A DNA stretch of 37,410 nucleotides from Alphaproteobacteria bacterium (GCA_021776275.1 JAJFGH010000163.1:1-37410), one strand, 5' to 3'; counted from the stretch's first letter, positions 1 through 10,457 are shown. Translations and numbers: made by a program. Notes: a model not told the origin generated them from the letters alone.

Positions 1-2
1 CC

Positions 3-1286
3 TTTCTCCTCGTTCTTTTCCTGTTAAGCCCGTTGCTCGGCACCATCGCGCTGATCGCCCTGCCGATGTTCGCGCTGGTTTCCTTCGCGTTGTATCGAAT
101 CCAGCGCGGATTTTACGCGGACCGCTTTCAAGCCCTTAGCGAACGCACGTCCACCTATCTTGAGACGCTGCAAAATGCGCTGACGGTAAAATCCCTTGGC
201 CTTGAGCCGGAAATCACCCGCCGCTGGGAAGCGCGCGTGGCGAAGGCCGCGGCCATCGGCTTTCAAGCCGGCAACCTCACGGCGATGGCGAACGCCGCCG
301 CCGCTTTGCTGCAACAGGGGGTAAGCCTGGCGATCGTTTTTCTTGGCGCCAAACTCGTCATCGGCGGCGACCTCAGCATCGGCGCGCTGGTTGCGGCAAA
401 CCTGCTTGCCATGCGGGCCATTGCCCCGATGCGCCAAACCGTCCTTGCCTGGAACCAGTTGCAGGAAACGCGCCATGCCCTTCGGGAGTTGGAGGCGTTC
501 TTCGAACCGGGCCCGCAGGAAGCGCCCGGCGCCGATGCCCCCTTTTCCCCCGCCGGCGCAATCCGGCTTGAGAATGTAAGTTTTCGTTATGCCCCCGATA
601 CAAGCCCCGTTCTGGACCGCGTCCAGTTGGAGGTCCCAAAGGAAAGCATCCTGGCCGTCGTCGGCCCGGCCGGGTCCGGGAAAAGCACCTTGGCAAAATT
701 GCTGCTGGGACTCTATGCCCCCTCCGAAGGCCGCGTCCTGTTCGACGAAACGGACCTTGCCCATCTCCCGCCCGCGGCGCTGCACCGAAACGTGGCAAGC
801 GTGCCTCAGGAAAACCAACTCTTTTCCGGAACGGTTCAGGAAAACCTTCTTTTCGGGCTTCGCGACGTGCCGGCGGAGCGCGCCATCGCGGCGGCAAAAT
901 TTGTCGGCGCCCATGCTTTTATTCAACGCCTTCCGAAAGGCTACGAGACGCCCATTGGCGAGGGCGGGCAAAATCTTTCCGCCGGGCAAAAACAAATGCT
1001 CTGCGTCGCCCGCACCCTGGTCCGGAACCCGAAAATTCTTTTGCTCGACGAGGCGACGAACGCCATCGACCCGGCCGCCGAAGAAGCGCTGCTGCGCAAG
1101 CTTCGCCAAAAGGCGAAAGGGCACACGCTGTTGCTGCTGACGAACCGGCTGGCGCCCGCCTCGATCGCCGATCGCATCGCCCTGCTTGTCGACGGCCGGA
1201 TCGAACGCGTCGGCACACGCGCGGAAATGATCGATTTCACCCGCGCGCGCCTTGCCGAGCTTGCGGAAAAGAGGGCGCCCGGATGA
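3..1286 (+). CDS. ABC transporter permease/ATP-binding protein of type I secretion type (5' truncated by window edge)
   Basis: Frame is open to the window edge upstream of the called start at 33; TM segment, Walker A GPAGSGKST, signature LSAGQ, Walker B ILLLDEATNAID; followed directly by an HlyD-type gene. Confidence 0.9.
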   Translation, partial: FLLVLFLLSPLLGTIALIALPMFALVSFALYRIQRGFYADRFQALSERTSTYLETLQNALTVKSLGLEPEITRRWEARVAKAAAIGFQAGNLTAMANAAAALLQQGVSLAIVFLGAKLVIGGDLSIGALVAANLLAMRAIAPMRQTVLAWNQLQETRHALRELEAFFEPGPQEAPGADAPFSPAGAIRLENVSFRYAPDTSPVLDRVQLEVPKESILAVVGPAGSGKSTLAKLLLGLYAPSEGRVLFDETDLAHLPPAALHRNVASVPQENQLFSGTVQENLLFGLRDVPAERAIAAAKFVGAHAFIQRLPKGYETPIGEGGQNLSAGQKQMLCVARTLVRNPKILLLDEATNAIDPAAEEALLRKLRQKAKGHTLLLLTNRLAPASIADRIALLVDGRIERVGTRAEMIDFTRARLAELAEKRAPG

Positions 1287-2617
1287 ACAACCCCGCCGGC
1301 AAAGCGCCCCGCTTTCCCCCCGCATCCATGGCGTCCATAGCGGCCATGGAAGCCGAGCCCGCGCCGCTTGCCCGCCTGCTGCTGCTGACGATTGCGCTTT
1401 TTCTTGGGCTTGCCCTGGTCTGGGCAAGCCTTGGCACCGTCGAACAGGTGGCCAACGCTTCCGGGCATGTGCGGCCCTTTGGCCGGGTCAAAATCGTCAA
1501 CCATCCGGAAGGCGGCCGCATCACCGCCATCCATGTCCGCGAGGGCGAGGCGGTCGAACGGGGCCAATCCCTGCTCGCCCTCGACGCCGGCGCGCTGAAC
1601 GAAGAAATCGCCCATCTCACGGATCGATGGCAAAACCTCGCCGTCGAGATCGCGCGCCTCGAAGCGGAAGCCGCCGGCACGGCGCCCGCCTTCGATCCCT
1701 CCATCGCCGAGGCCCGCGCCGATCTTGTGCGGTTGCACACCCGCCTTTTCGATTCCCATTTGAACGCCCTTGAAGGCGAAAAAGAAATCGCCGAGCGCAT
1801 CGTCGAACAGCGGCACAGCGATGCCGAGGGGCTGACGCGAAAAGTCGAGGAATACAAAGGCAGTCTCGCCATTCTGAAAAAGCAGGAGCGTTCCGTCGGC
1901 GCCCTCGCCGATAAAGGCTATTTCCCGGAACTGCGCTACCTTTCCATGCAACGCCAGCGGGCCGAGGCGGAAGGGTCGCTGGCAAAAACCCAGGAAGAAT
2001 TAATCGCCGCCTTCGCCGCCCTGGCCGAGGCGAGAGAGCGGCGAAAAACCCTCGACCGCAAATGGCAGGCGGACACCCTCGACCAGCTGGCCGCGGCGAA
2101 GAGAGAGCACGACCAAACCTTCGGCGCACTGACCCAGTTGCAAACGCGGCGAAAAGCCCTGGTGATCGCCGCCCCGTCCGCAGGCATCGTCCAGAATTTG
2201 CAGATCACCAGCGTCGGCCAGGCGATCGGAAAGAACGAACCCTTGATGAATCTCGTGCCGACGGCGGATCGTCTCATCGTCGAAGCGCGCGTTCAAAACC
2301 GCGACATCGGCTACGTCTCCGTCGGACAAAAGGCGCGGATAAAATTTCGCACCTATGATTTTCTTCGCTTCGGCAGCCTCGATGGCACCGTCGAACAGGT
2401 GGCGGCAAATGCCCTGAACCCACCGGGCGGGGGCGCGTCTTATTTTCCGGTCGTCATTCGTACGTCGCGCGACTATCTCGGCAGCCTGCCGGAAGAAAGG
2501 CCGGTGCAGCCGGGCATGGCGGTCGATGTCGATCTTCGAATCGGCGAGAAATCCGTTCTCTCCTACCTTACGGATCGGATTTTCCGGACCCGGGCGGGCG
2601 CGTTTCAGGAGCGATAA
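1283..2617 (+). CDS. HlyD family type I secretion periplasmic adaptor
   Basis: N-terminal TM, GHVRPFGRVKIVNHPEGGRITAIHVREGEAVERGQ biotinyl-lipoyl-like motif, long coiled coil, C-terminal beta domain; ATGA overlap with the upstream ABC gene. Confidence 0.93.
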   Translation: MNNPAGKAPRFPPASMASIAAMEAEPAPLARLLLLTIALFLGLALVWASLGTVEQVANASGHVRPFGRVKIVNHPEGGRITAIHVREGEAVERGQSLLALDAGALNEEIAHLTDRWQNLAVEIARLEAEAAGTAPAFDPSIAEARADLVRLHTRLFDSHLNALEGEKEIAERIVEQRHSDAEGLTRKVEEYKGSLAILKKQERSVGALADKGYFPELRYLSMQRQRAEAEGSLAKTQEELIAAFAALAEARERRKTLDRKWQADTLDQLAAAKREHDQTFGALTQLQTRRKALVIAAPSAGIVQNLQITSVGQAIGKNEPLMNLVPTADRLIVEARVQNRDIGYVSVGQKARIKFRTYDFLRFGSLDGTVEQVAANALNPPGGGASYFPVVIRTSRDYLGSLPEERPVQPGMAVDVDLRIGEKSVLSYLTDRIFRTRAGAFQER

Positions 2618-2885
2618 CGACCAGTCCCCGTGCGATCATGTCCTCGAAGGCGGCGGCAACGTCACGGGTAATTTCCTCCGCCGCCACTTCGGGAAAGGCC
2701 TCCGAATAGATGCGCAAAATGGCGTCGCGCGGCAGCGGCGTCTCCAGCAAACGCCAGATGCCGCTGGTAACGGCGTCCAGGTAATAAACGTCCTGGCCTT
2801 CGGGCTCGACAAGAAAAAGATCGGCTTCAACCGCCGTCGCGCTGACGGCGGGATTGCGCCAATAGCTTTTTTCATCTGCCGTCAT
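2568..2885 (-). CDS. PqqD-like peptide-binding protein (RiPP recognition-element fold)
   Basis: 105 aa; DVYYLDAVTSGIWRLLETPLPRDAILRIYSEAFP...AAFEDMIARGLV resembles the PqqD winged-helix pattern; 3' end overlaps the HlyD gene by 50 nt. Confidence 0.75.
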   Translation of the reverse strand: MTADEKSYWRNPAVSATAVEADLFLVEPEGQDVYYLDAVTSGIWRLLETPLPRDAILRIYSEAFPEVAAEEITRDVAAAFEDMIARGLVVIAPETRPPGSGKSDP

Positions 2886-2996
2886 GGCCCGCCTTTCCCA
2901 ACAAAAATGCCCGTCAAACTATGAAACGCCGGCACAGGCGATGCAAGGCGGCAGATCCCCCTTGCCAGAACGCCGGCAGGACTTCTTACTTGCGGG

Positions 2997-3740
2997 ATGA
3001 CGGAAATGGCAGTCCAGGTCGAAGGCCTCACGAAACGCTACGGCGCGATTCACGCCATCGATGGCATTGCCTTCACCGTGCGGCGCGGCAGCACCATGGG
3101 CATCCTCGGCGGCAATGGCGCCGGCAAGACGACGACCCTGGCCATCTTGCTTGGCCTGCTGCTGCCCACCAGCGGGCGGACCCTGGTGCTTGGCTGCGAC
3201 ATGCAAAAGCACCGCTACCGCGCGCTGCCCGACATGAACTTTTCCTCGCCTTACGTAGATTTGCCGCGGCGGCTGACGGCGGCGGAAAATTTGAAAGTCT
3301 ATGCCCGCCTCTATGGCATTCCCAATGTGCGCGAGCGGATCGAGACCTTGGCCGGCGAGCTCGACCTGCACGCCTTTTTGCACCGGCCCATCGGCAGCCT
3401 TTCTTCCGGCCAGCGCACGCGCGTCGCCCTGGCCAAGGCCATGCTGAACCGGCCGACGCTGCTGCTGCTTGACGAGCCGACCGCCTCCCTCGATCCGGCG
3501 ACGGCCGATTGGGTGCGCGGCTATCTGGAACGTTACCGCGTGCAAACGGGCGCTACTATTTTGCTTGCGTCCCACAACATGGCCGAGGTGGAGCGGCTCT
3601 GCGACGACGTGATCATGCTGCGCCAGGGCCGGGTCGTCGACCGGGGAAGTCCCGACACCCTGATCGAACGCCATGGGCGCACCTCCCTCGAAGAAGTGTT
3701 CTTGGCGATCGCGCGCAACGAACGGGCGGAACGAACATGA
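2997..3740 (+). CDS. ABC transporter ATP-binding protein (ABC-2 exporter)
   Basis: GGNGAGKTTT, LSSGQRTRVALAKAML, LLLLDEPTASLDP, ASHNM H-loop. Confidence 0.95.
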   Translation: MTEMAVQVEGLTKRYGAIHAIDGIAFTVRRGSTMGILGGNGAGKTTTLAILLGLLLPTSGRTLVLGCDMQKHRYRALPDMNFSSPYVDLPRRLTAAENLKVYARLYGIPNVRERIETLAGELDLHAFLHRPIGSLSSGQRTRVALAKAMLNRPTLLLLDEPTASLDPATADWVRGYLERYRVQTGATILLASHNMAEVERLCDDVIMLRQGRVVDRGSPDTLIERHGRTSLEEVFLAIARNERAERT

Positions 3741-4552
3741 CGGACCGGTCAAACCCGTTTTTCTCGTGGACACGCACAACCGCGTTGCTGCTTCGCTATC
3801 TCTACCTGCTTCGGGGCTCCTGGCCGCGCCTTCTTGAACTTGCCTATTGGCCGACGGTGCAGATGATCCTCTGGGGTTTGATCACCCAGTTTTTTCTTAC
3901 CAACAGCGCCTGGCTGATGCAGGCGGGCGGCGTGTTGATCGCCGCAGTGCTTTTGTGGGACGTGCTGTTTCGAAGCCAGCTTGGCGTTTCGATTTCCTTT
4001 CTCGAGGAAATGTGGTCGCGCAATCTGGGCCAGCTTTTCGTAAGCCCGCTCCGGCCGTGGGAATTTGTTGCCTCGCTTCTGGCGACGAGCCTGCTTAGAA
4101 CCCTGATCGGCGTCATCCCGGCGGCCTTTCTGGCAATTTTGCTGTACCGCTATTCCGTTTTCGATCTGGGGCTGCCTTTGCTTGCGTTCTTTACGAACCT
4201 GCTCGTCATGGGATGGGCCATCGGCCTTTTCGTCTCGGCCGTCATTTTGCGCTACGGCCTCGGCGCGGAAAGCCTGGCCTGGCTTGCCATCTTTGCGATC
4301 GCGCCCTTAAGCGGCATTTACTACCCCATCGACGTTCTGCCGAACTGGCTTCAACCCATTGCCTACGCGCTGCCCGCGTCCCACGTGTTCGAAGGCATGC
4401 GGGCCGTGATGTTCGAGCAAGTTTTCCGTTGGGACCATTTTGCCTGGGCGGTGGCGCTCAACCTTTGCTACCTCGGCGGCGGCATCGCCAGCCTGCTGTT
4501 TGCCTTCCGCATCGCCCGCATCCGCGGCCTGTTGCTGCAAATCGGCGAATAG
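3737..4552 (+). CDS. ABC-2 type transporter permease
   Basis: ATGA overlap with the upstream ATPase; multiple TM helices; ABC-2 pattern ending IYYPIDVLPNWLQPIAYALPASHVFEGMRAVMF. Confidence 0.92.
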   Translation: MTDRSNPFFSWTRTTALLLRYLYLLRGSWPRLLELAYWPTVQMILWGLITQFFLTNSAWLMQAGGVLIAAVLLWDVLFRSQLGVSISFLEEMWSRNLGQLFVSPLRPWEFVASLLATSLLRTLIGVIPAAFLAILLYRYSVFDLGLPLLAFFTNLLVMGWAIGLFVSAVILRYGLGAESLAWLAIFAIAPLSGIYYPIDVLPNWLQPIAYALPASHVFEGMRAVMFEQVFRWDHFAWAVALNLCYLGGGIASLLFAFRIARIRGLLLQIGE

Positions 4553-4692
4553 CGCGCAAAACCCTTCGAACCCGCAAACATCTGGAGCAAAATTGGCGGT
4601 TGGCAAAAAACTGCCCTATAACAAAATCGGACGCACCCGGGCCGGATGAGCAAGCTTTTGATATTCCCCGTTTTTTATCTTTCGAGGCAGCC

Positions 4693-5328
4693 ATGACCGG
4701 CCCCACCCGCTGGTGGTGGATCCGCCACGCCCCGGCGCAGTATCACGATGGGCGCGTTTACGGCAGTTCGATCGACGTCGACGTCGACACGACGGACCCC
4801 GGCCCCTTTCGCGCGCTGGCGCAACATTTGCCGAAGGACGCCGTCTTGGTGCAATCGGCGCTCCGCCGTACCCAGCAAACGGCGGCGGCGATTTGCGCAC
4901 AAGGGTTTCAACCTGCCCTTTCGCGCATCGCCGAAACCATGGGCGAGCTGAACTTCGGCGATTGGCAGGGCATGACCTATGCCGACCTTCACAAAATCAG
5001 CGGCGGCCATCCGGTTTGGTTCACGCCCCTCGACGCGGTGCCGCCAGGGGGTGAAAGCTTTCTCCAGATGCGCACGCGCGTCCTTTCCGCCATCGAAGCG
5101 CTAACGGAAGAATTCGCCGGCCGCGACATCGTCTCCGTCTCCCATGGCGGGCCCATTCGCGCCGCCATCGGCCATGCGCTTGGCCTAACGCCGGAACGTT
5201 CCGTGCATTTCCGGATCGACAACCTTTCCCTTACCCGGACCGACTACCGCCAGGCGGCGGATGGCGAAAAAGGCACTTGGCACGTTGGCTGTGTGAACAA
5301 ACGAACCGAGGAATTGGCGCAGCCCTAA
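4693..5328 (+). CDS. Histidine phosphatase family protein (phosphoglycerate-mutase-like)
   Basis: WWIRHAPAQ (RH motif), LRRTQQTA, FGDWQGMTY, VSHGGPIRAAI; in-frame ATG at 4693 chosen over the long upstream extension. Confidence 0.9.
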   Translation: MTGPTRWWWIRHAPAQYHDGRVYGSSIDVDVDTTDPGPFRALAQHLPKDAVLVQSALRRTQQTAAAICAQGFQPALSRIAETMGELNFGDWQGMTYADLHKISGGHPVWFTPLDAVPPGGESFLQMRTRVLSAIEALTEEFAGRDIVSVSHGGPIRAAIGHALGLTPERSVHFRIDNLSLTRTDYRQAADGEKGTWHVGCVNKRTEELAQP

Positions 5329-5375
5329 GGCCGCGCCGGGCAAAACTTCTTTCTTGCAAGCCGGAGGGCATTTCG

Positions 5376-6059
5376 ATGCGAAAACAGATCCGTAGATTGG
5401 CCGCTTTTTTTCTTGTGGGCGCAATGCTTGCGGCAAACAGCCTGCCGGCGAAGGCCGGTTCCGAACAGCAAGAGCTGATCGACAGCGCCAAATACACCAT
5501 GAAGCGCATGCTGGAGGACAAATTTTTCTCGCAAGTGCCAGCCTATCTGACCCGGGCGAAGGCCATTTTGATTGTGCCCTCGTTGTTCAAGGCCGGTTTC
5601 TTCTTCGGCGCCGAAGGCGGAAACGGCGTGCTGCTTGCCAAGGATGGCGATGGCGCGTGGAGCTACCCCGCCTTCTACACGATGGCCGCCGCCAGTTTCG
5701 GCTTGCAGTTCGGCGCCCAGGATTCGGAAGTGCTGCTGGTTATCCTGACCGATGGCGGCCTTGATTCCGTGCTGAGTTCCGAGGTCAAGCTCGGCGCCGA
5801 TGCCAGCTTTGCCCTGGGGCCCGTCGGCGCCGGCATCGAAGGCGCCACGACGGCCAATCTCGGCGCCGATATCATCGCCTTCTCGCGAGCCGTCGGCCTC
5901 TTTGGCGGCGTCGCCGGCGAAGGCACGGTGATCTATGCCCGGGATTCGTGGAATCAGCTTTATTACGACCCGGAAGCGACGCCCCGAAAAATTGTCCGGG
6001 AAAACGCGGCCCAAAACAGCGGCGCGGATGCGCTTCGTGGCGTCCTCGCTGGGAAATAA
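5376..6059 (+). CDS. SYLF-domain (lipid-binding, Ysc84-like) exported protein
   Basis: Signal peptide [67 protein letters not shown]. Confidence 0.88.
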   Translation: MRKQIRRLAAFFLVGAMLAANSLPAKAGSEQQELIDSAKYTMKRMLEDKFFSQVPAYLTRAKAILIVPSLFKAGFFFGAEGGNGVLLAKDGDGAWSYPAFYTMAAASFGLQFGAQDSEVLLVILTDGGLDSVLSSEVKLGADASFALGPVGAGIEGATTANLGADIIAFSRAVGLFGGVAGEGTVIYARDSWNQLYYDPEATPRKIVRENAAQNSGADALRGVLAGK

Positions 6060-7542
6060 CGCCTCGCGCGTCCCGGCCCTGATGCTCCAGGGCACCGGGT
6101 CGGACGTCGGAAAATCGCTTCTCGTGGCCGGGCTTTGCCGCGTCTTTGCCAGGCGCGGGCTGCGCGTTCAGCCCTTCAAGCCCCAGAACATGTCGAACAA
6201 CGCCGCCGTGACCGTCGAAGGCGGCGAGATCGGCCGGGCCCAGGCCTTGCAGGCACGCGCCGCCGGCATCCCCCCCAGCGTGCACATGAACCCGGTTCTC
6301 CTAAAACCCGAGACGGACACCGGCGCCCAGATCGTCGTGCAGGGGCAAATTGCCGGCCGCGCCGAGGCGCGCGCCTATCAAGGGAAGAAGCCGGACCTGC
6401 TGCCAAGCGTGCTCGAAAGTTTCGCCGCCCTTTCTGAAGATGCCGACCTTATCCTGGTCGAAGGCGCGGGCAGCCCGGCCGAGGTAAACCTGCGCGCAGG
6501 CGACATCGCCAATATGGGATTTGCCGAGGCCGCCGATCTGCCGGTCGCATTGGTTGGCGACATCGAACGCGGCGGGGTCATCGCCGCCATCGTCGGCACC
6601 AGAGAAGTCATTGCCCCTTCGGAGCGGAACCGCATTCGGGGCTTCATCGTCAACAAATTCCGCGGCGACGTGACGCTGTTCGAAGATGGCGTCACGATTT
6701 TAGAAGCGCGCACCCACTGGCCCTGTTTCGGCATCGTGCCCTTTCTTTCGGAGGCGCGGTTGCTGCCGGCGGAAGACTCCCTTCCCCTTGCCGCCTATCG
6801 GGAAAGCGAAGGCCGCCCCATTCGCGTGCTCGTCCCCGTGCTTTCGCGGCTTGCCAATTTCGACGATTTCGATCCGCTCCTTGCCGAGCCGGATGTCAGC
6901 ATCGAAATCGTACCGCCCGGCAAGCGGCTGCCCGAAGGCGCCGACCTGGTCATCCTTGGCGGCACGAAGGCAACCCTTGCCGATTTGCGTTTCTTGCGCG
7001 CTCAGGGGTGGGAGGAAGATTTGCACGCCCATCATGCCCATGGCGGGCGGATTCTGGGCATCTGCGGCGGCTATCAGATGTTGGGCCGGCGTGTGCGCGA
7101 CCCGTCCGGAATCGAGGGCGAACGCGGCGAGGCGCCGGGGCTTGGCTTCCTAGATTTTGAAACCGTGCTGGACCGGGAAAAGCGGCTCCACTCCATTGCC
7201 GGGACCGAAATCGCAAGCGGCGCGCCCGTGCAGGGCTATGAAATGCATGTCGGCGTTTCGAAAGGCCCGGCCCTGGCGCAGCCGCTTTTCAAGCTTGCGG
7301 GCCAGCCGGAAGGGGCCTGTTCCAAGGACGGGCGCATCCTTGGCACCTATCTCCACGGCCTTTTCGCTTCGGATGCCTACCGCCACGCGTTCCTCAACCG
7401 CATCCGGCCGCGCGAACCGAGCCGCGTGCATTTCGAACGGCGGGTCGATCAATTGCTGGGCCAGCTTGCCGATCGGCTGGAGGATGCGCTGGACGTCGAA
7501 CGGCTTTACGCCATCGCATCGGCGCGAGGCAAAAAAAACTAA
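6028..7542 (+). CDS. cobQ: Cobyric acid synthase
   Basis: [58 protein letters not shown]; overlaps the SYLF gene by 32 nt. Confidence 0.96.
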   Translation: MRFVASSLGNNASRVPALMLQGTGSDVGKSLLVAGLCRVFARRGLRVQPFKPQNMSNNAAVTVEGGEIGRAQALQARAAGIPPSVHMNPVLLKPETDTGAQIVVQGQIAGRAEARAYQGKKPDLLPSVLESFAALSEDADLILVEGAGSPAEVNLRAGDIANMGFAEAADLPVALVGDIERGGVIAAIVGTREVIAPSERNRIRGFIVNKFRGDVTLFEDGVTILEARTHWPCFGIVPFLSEARLLPAEDSLPLAAYRESEGRPIRVLVPVLSRLANFDDFDPLLAEPDVSIEIVPPGKRLPEGADLVILGGTKATLADLRFLRAQGWEEDLHAHHAHGGRILGICGGYQMLGRRVRDPSGIEGERGEAPGLGFLDFETVLDREKRLHSIAGTEIASGAPVQGYEMHVGVSKGPALAQPLFKLAGQPEGACSKDGRILGTYLHGLFASDAYRHAFLNRIRPREPSRVHFERRVDQLLGQLADRLEDALDVERLYAIASARGKKN

Positions 7543-8546
7543 ACCGCGTACAGGGCCGCCGTCGCACCGAAAAGAAGAAAGGCGGCAACGACAAAAAGGT
7601 AAAGGGTGCGGCGAAGGTCCTGAAAGCCCAGGCGCGCCCGGCCGGTTCCGATCCAGGGAACCCCATGCGCTTGGGCCGTTTCTTCCCCGCCCTCGCCAGG
7701 CTCGCCATGGCCGGGGCCAAGCAGGGCAAAGTCCAGGGCGCCGGCTGTCGCCGCCATCGGCCAGCCGGCGTTGCCGTCCGGATGCCGGCCGGCCACGTTT
7801 ATCAGCACGCGAAAACTTCGGATCGGGTTGGCCGTCGGCGTGAAAATCGCCGCGCCTACGAAAAAAATGCCCGCCAGACGAACCGGCAGCAGGCCAAGCG
7901 CCGCGTCGAATTGCCGGGCCGCAAAACCAAAGGCCTGATGGCGAGGGTCCGTGCCGCCAAGGCGCGTGCAAAGCACGCGCGCCGCGCGGGAAAGCATCAC
8001 GCCCGGAAGGCCTAAAAGCACAAACCAGAAAACGGGCGCCAGGACGTCCTTGCCGAAACGCACGCTTACCCGTTCGATCCCCAGACGGGCATAGAGATGC
8101 GGATCGCCCGTCGGCCCGCCGGCCAGGAAGGGAAACGCGGCCGGCGAAACGCGGCCGGCTTTGAGGGCCTTCGCAAGCGCCCGGCCCTCGTCGAAAACCG
8201 GCCGCAAGGGGATGAGCAGAGCCAGCAGAAAAACCTCGCCATACCGCCCAAAGGGCGCATCGCTGGCAAAATCGAGCAGCGCCATGCCGACGCCGAAGGC
8301 AAGGGCGACCAGCATCAAAACGACGAGGGCGCCGCGGATGGTGCGGTTCCGCGCGCTGCGTTTCTCGCGGTTGAGGCGCCGATCGAACCCGTCTGTCAGC
8401 CGCCCGAAAAACGCCTCCGGATGCCAGGGCCGGAGGACGGGAAGCGAAAGCCCGCCGAAAAGCGCGTTGACGGCCAGGGCAATCAGAAGGAAAAACAGGG
8501 AGTCGGGGCTCCCGCCGGGCAAGGAAATCGGCATGGAGCGCAGCAT
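7539..8546 (-). CDS. cobD: Adenosylcobinamide-phosphate synthase (CobD/CbiB)
   Basis: Polytopic; [28 protein letters not shown]...; next to cobQ; CTAA tail-to-tail overlap with it. Confidence 0.82.
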   Translation of the reverse strand: MLRSMPISLPGGSPDSLFFLLIALAVNALFGGLSLPVLRPWHPEAFFGRLTDGFDRRLNREKRSARNRTIRGALVVLMLVALAFGVGMALLDFASDAPFGRYGEVFLLALLIPLRPVFDEGRALAKALKAGRVSPAAFPFLAGGPTGDPHLYARLGIERVSVRFGKDVLAPVFWFVLLGLPGVMLSRAARVLCTRLGGTDPRHQAFGFAARQFDAALGLLPVRLAGIFFVGAAIFTPTANPIRSFRVLINVAGRHPDGNAGWPMAATAGALDFALLGPGHGEPGEGGEETAQAHGVPWIGTGRARLGFQDLRRTLYLFVVAAFLLFGATAALYAV

Positions 8547-8610
8547 GGGCCGAAGCGCACCGGGGCGTCAATGCCGGACCCAAGGCCCCGGCCGGAGAGC
8601 GTGGAAACAG

Positions 8611-9378
8611 ATGAACGAACCCTTCGCCGTTCTTCTTTGCGGCCATGGCAGCCGCGAGGCGGAAACCCTTCGGGAAGTCGACGTGCTCGTGAACGTTTTG
8701 CGCGATCGCCTTTCCAGCATGCGCATCGGCCACGGCTTTCTCGAATTTGCCGAACCGACCATCGCCCAGGGCCTGTCCCGATTGCACCAGGAAGGCGCAC
8801 GCGAAATTCTCGTCCTGCCGCTCACCCTGTTCGAGGGCAAGCACGCACGAAACGACATGCCGGCGCGGCTTCGCGATTTCGGCGCGACCCATCCGGGGCT
8901 TCGCCTGCGTTACGGCCAGGGCTTCGGCGCCGAGGAAACCTTCTTCGCCATCGCGGCGGACCGCGTCCGGGCGGCGGCAGCGGCAAACCCGGCGGCAAAA
9001 CCGGAAAGCACGTTTCTTTTGCTCGTTGCCCGCGGCGCGAGCAAGGCCGGCGCGGAAGACGCCATGGAGAAAATGGCGCACCGCCTGCAAAAAACCTTCG
9101 GCTTCGCCGACGCCCTGGCCGCCTTCAGCGGGCTGGCCGCGCCTTCTTTGGCGGAAGGCTTGGCGCGCGCCGCCCGGTCTGGCGCCGCGCAAGTGTTGGT
9201 CGTTCCCTATTTTCTATTTACCGGCAGGCTGCTGCAGGAAGTGCACGCAAAGGTCCAAACCGCCGCGAGGGCAAGCGCCACGCGCTACCATGTTGCCAAA
9301 CATCTTTTCGGCCATCCTCTTCTCGAAGCCGCCCTGATCGCCCGCATTCGGGAAAACGCCGGGGACGGCGGCGCCTAA
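8611..9378 (+). CDS. cbiX: Sirohydrochlorin/precorrin chelatase of CbiX type (two-domain)
   Basis: LLCGHGSREAETL, LVLPLTLFEGKHARNDMP, second half VVPYFLFTGRLLQEVH; cobalamin neighbourhood. Confidence 0.87.
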   Translation: MNEPFAVLLCGHGSREAETLREVDVLVNVLRDRLSSMRIGHGFLEFAEPTIAQGLSRLHQEGAREILVLPLTLFEGKHARNDMPARLRDFGATHPGLRLRYGQGFGAEETFFAIAADRVRAAAAANPAAKPESTFLLLVARGASKAGAEDAMEKMAHRLQKTFGFADALAAFSGLAAPSLAEGLARAARSGAAQVLVVPYFLFTGRLLQEVHAKVQTAARASATRYHVAKHLFGHPLLEAALIARIRENAGDGGA

Positions 9379-10457
9379 TTCCGGCCGCCCAGCTGCTTCA
9401 ACACGCGCGCGGCACCCCTTTGGCCTTCCGCTTCCGCAATCGTGCGTGCTGTCTTGCCCGCATGGTTGCGATGGTCAAGCTTCGCCCCCGCCAAAAGCAA
9501 GCGCCGCAGAACCGCCGTCTTCCCCGCCGCCGCCGCCCAGAACAAGGCCGTCTCGCCATTGGCGTCTTCCACGTCGGGTTGGGCGCCACGGGCAAGCAAA
9601 ATTCGCACCCCCTCTTCAAAGCCCATCCACGCCGCCATGATGAGGGGCGTGACGCCCATGTCATAATTCGTCGCCCGCACGTTCGCATCCGCACCGGTCT
9701 CCAACATTGCCTGCACCAGCGCCACATCCCCCGTCAGCACCGCCCAGATGAAAACGGGGCGGCCGTCCCGATCGCGAACATTCGGGTTCGCGCCGCGCCG
9801 CAACAACGCCAGGACCAGATCGCGCCGATCGCTCAACACCGCATGCAGCAGCGGAACCCTGCCGTTCACATCTTGCTGATGGACGTTTGCGCCAGCCCGG
9901 ATGAGAAGCGCCGCGCTTTCCCAATGCTCTCTTTCCATTGCAATCAGAAGCGCCGTCTTTTTTTCCGACGTTTCATGTTCAAGACCGGCGCCGGCGCCGA
10001 TCAAACGGCGGACAACGTCCTGCCTTCCCACCCGTGCCGACAGCATCAACGCGCTATAGCCGTTTCGGTTGCGTGCTTCGGGATTTGCGCCCGCGCCAAG
10101 CAACAATGCGACGCTTGCCTCATGGCCACCCATGGCCGCCCACAGCAGCGCCGTAACGCCGCCACGGCAACTAAGCTCCGTCTCCGCCCCCGCCACCAGC
10201 AGCCGCTCCGCAACGCCGGCATGCCCGGCGATGGCCGCCCGCACCAGCGGCGTAAAGCCGGCCTTGTCGGCAACGTTCGGGTCCACGCCGGCGGCAAGCA
10301 ATTCGTCCACCTTGGCAAGCTTCCCGCCCCAGGCCGCCATTAAAAGCGTGGCGGCCTTTTTCTCTTCCGTCGGCGAACATGGGGCGGCCATGGCCGGGCG
10401 GACGAGAAAGACGGCAAGCAACAGGCCAAGAGCCAAACAAAAGAAACGGTTCGGCAT
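9375..10457 (-). CDS. Exported ankyrin-repeat protein
   Basis: Signal peptide MPNRFFCLALGLLLAVFLVRPAMA; many G-x-TPL-x-A-A...LL-x-x-GA-x-x-(N/D) repeats. Confidence 0.93.
   Translation of the reverse strand: MPNRFFCLALGLLLAVFLVRPAMAAPCSPTEEKKAATLLMAAWGGKLAKVDELLAAGVDPNVADKAGFTPLVRAAIAGHAGVAERLLVAGAETELSCRGGVTALLWAAMGGHEASVALLLGAGANPEARNRNGYSALMLSARVGRQDVVRRLIGAGAGLEHETSEKKTALLIAMEREHWESAALLIRAGANVHQQDVNGRVPLLHAVLSDRRDLVLALLRRGANPNVRDRDGRPVFIWAVLTGDVALVQAMLETGADANVRATNYDMGVTPLIMAAWMGFEEGVRILLARGAQPDVEDANGETALFWAAAAGKTAVLRRLLLAGAKLDHRNHAGKTARTIAEAEGQRGAARVLKQLGGRN

Noticed and set aside
24-1427. 467-aa minus-strand ORF
   Set aside because: Exact antisense of the ABC transporter, which has clear motifs.
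7150-9192. 680-aa minus-strand ORF
   Set aside because: Antisense to cobQ/cbiX and out of frame with cobD; composition is a GC-bias artefact.
8097-10343. 748-aa plus-strand ORF
   Set aside because: Runs across cobD, cbiX and the ankyrin gene in other frames; Arg/Pro-rich composition, no recognisable domain.
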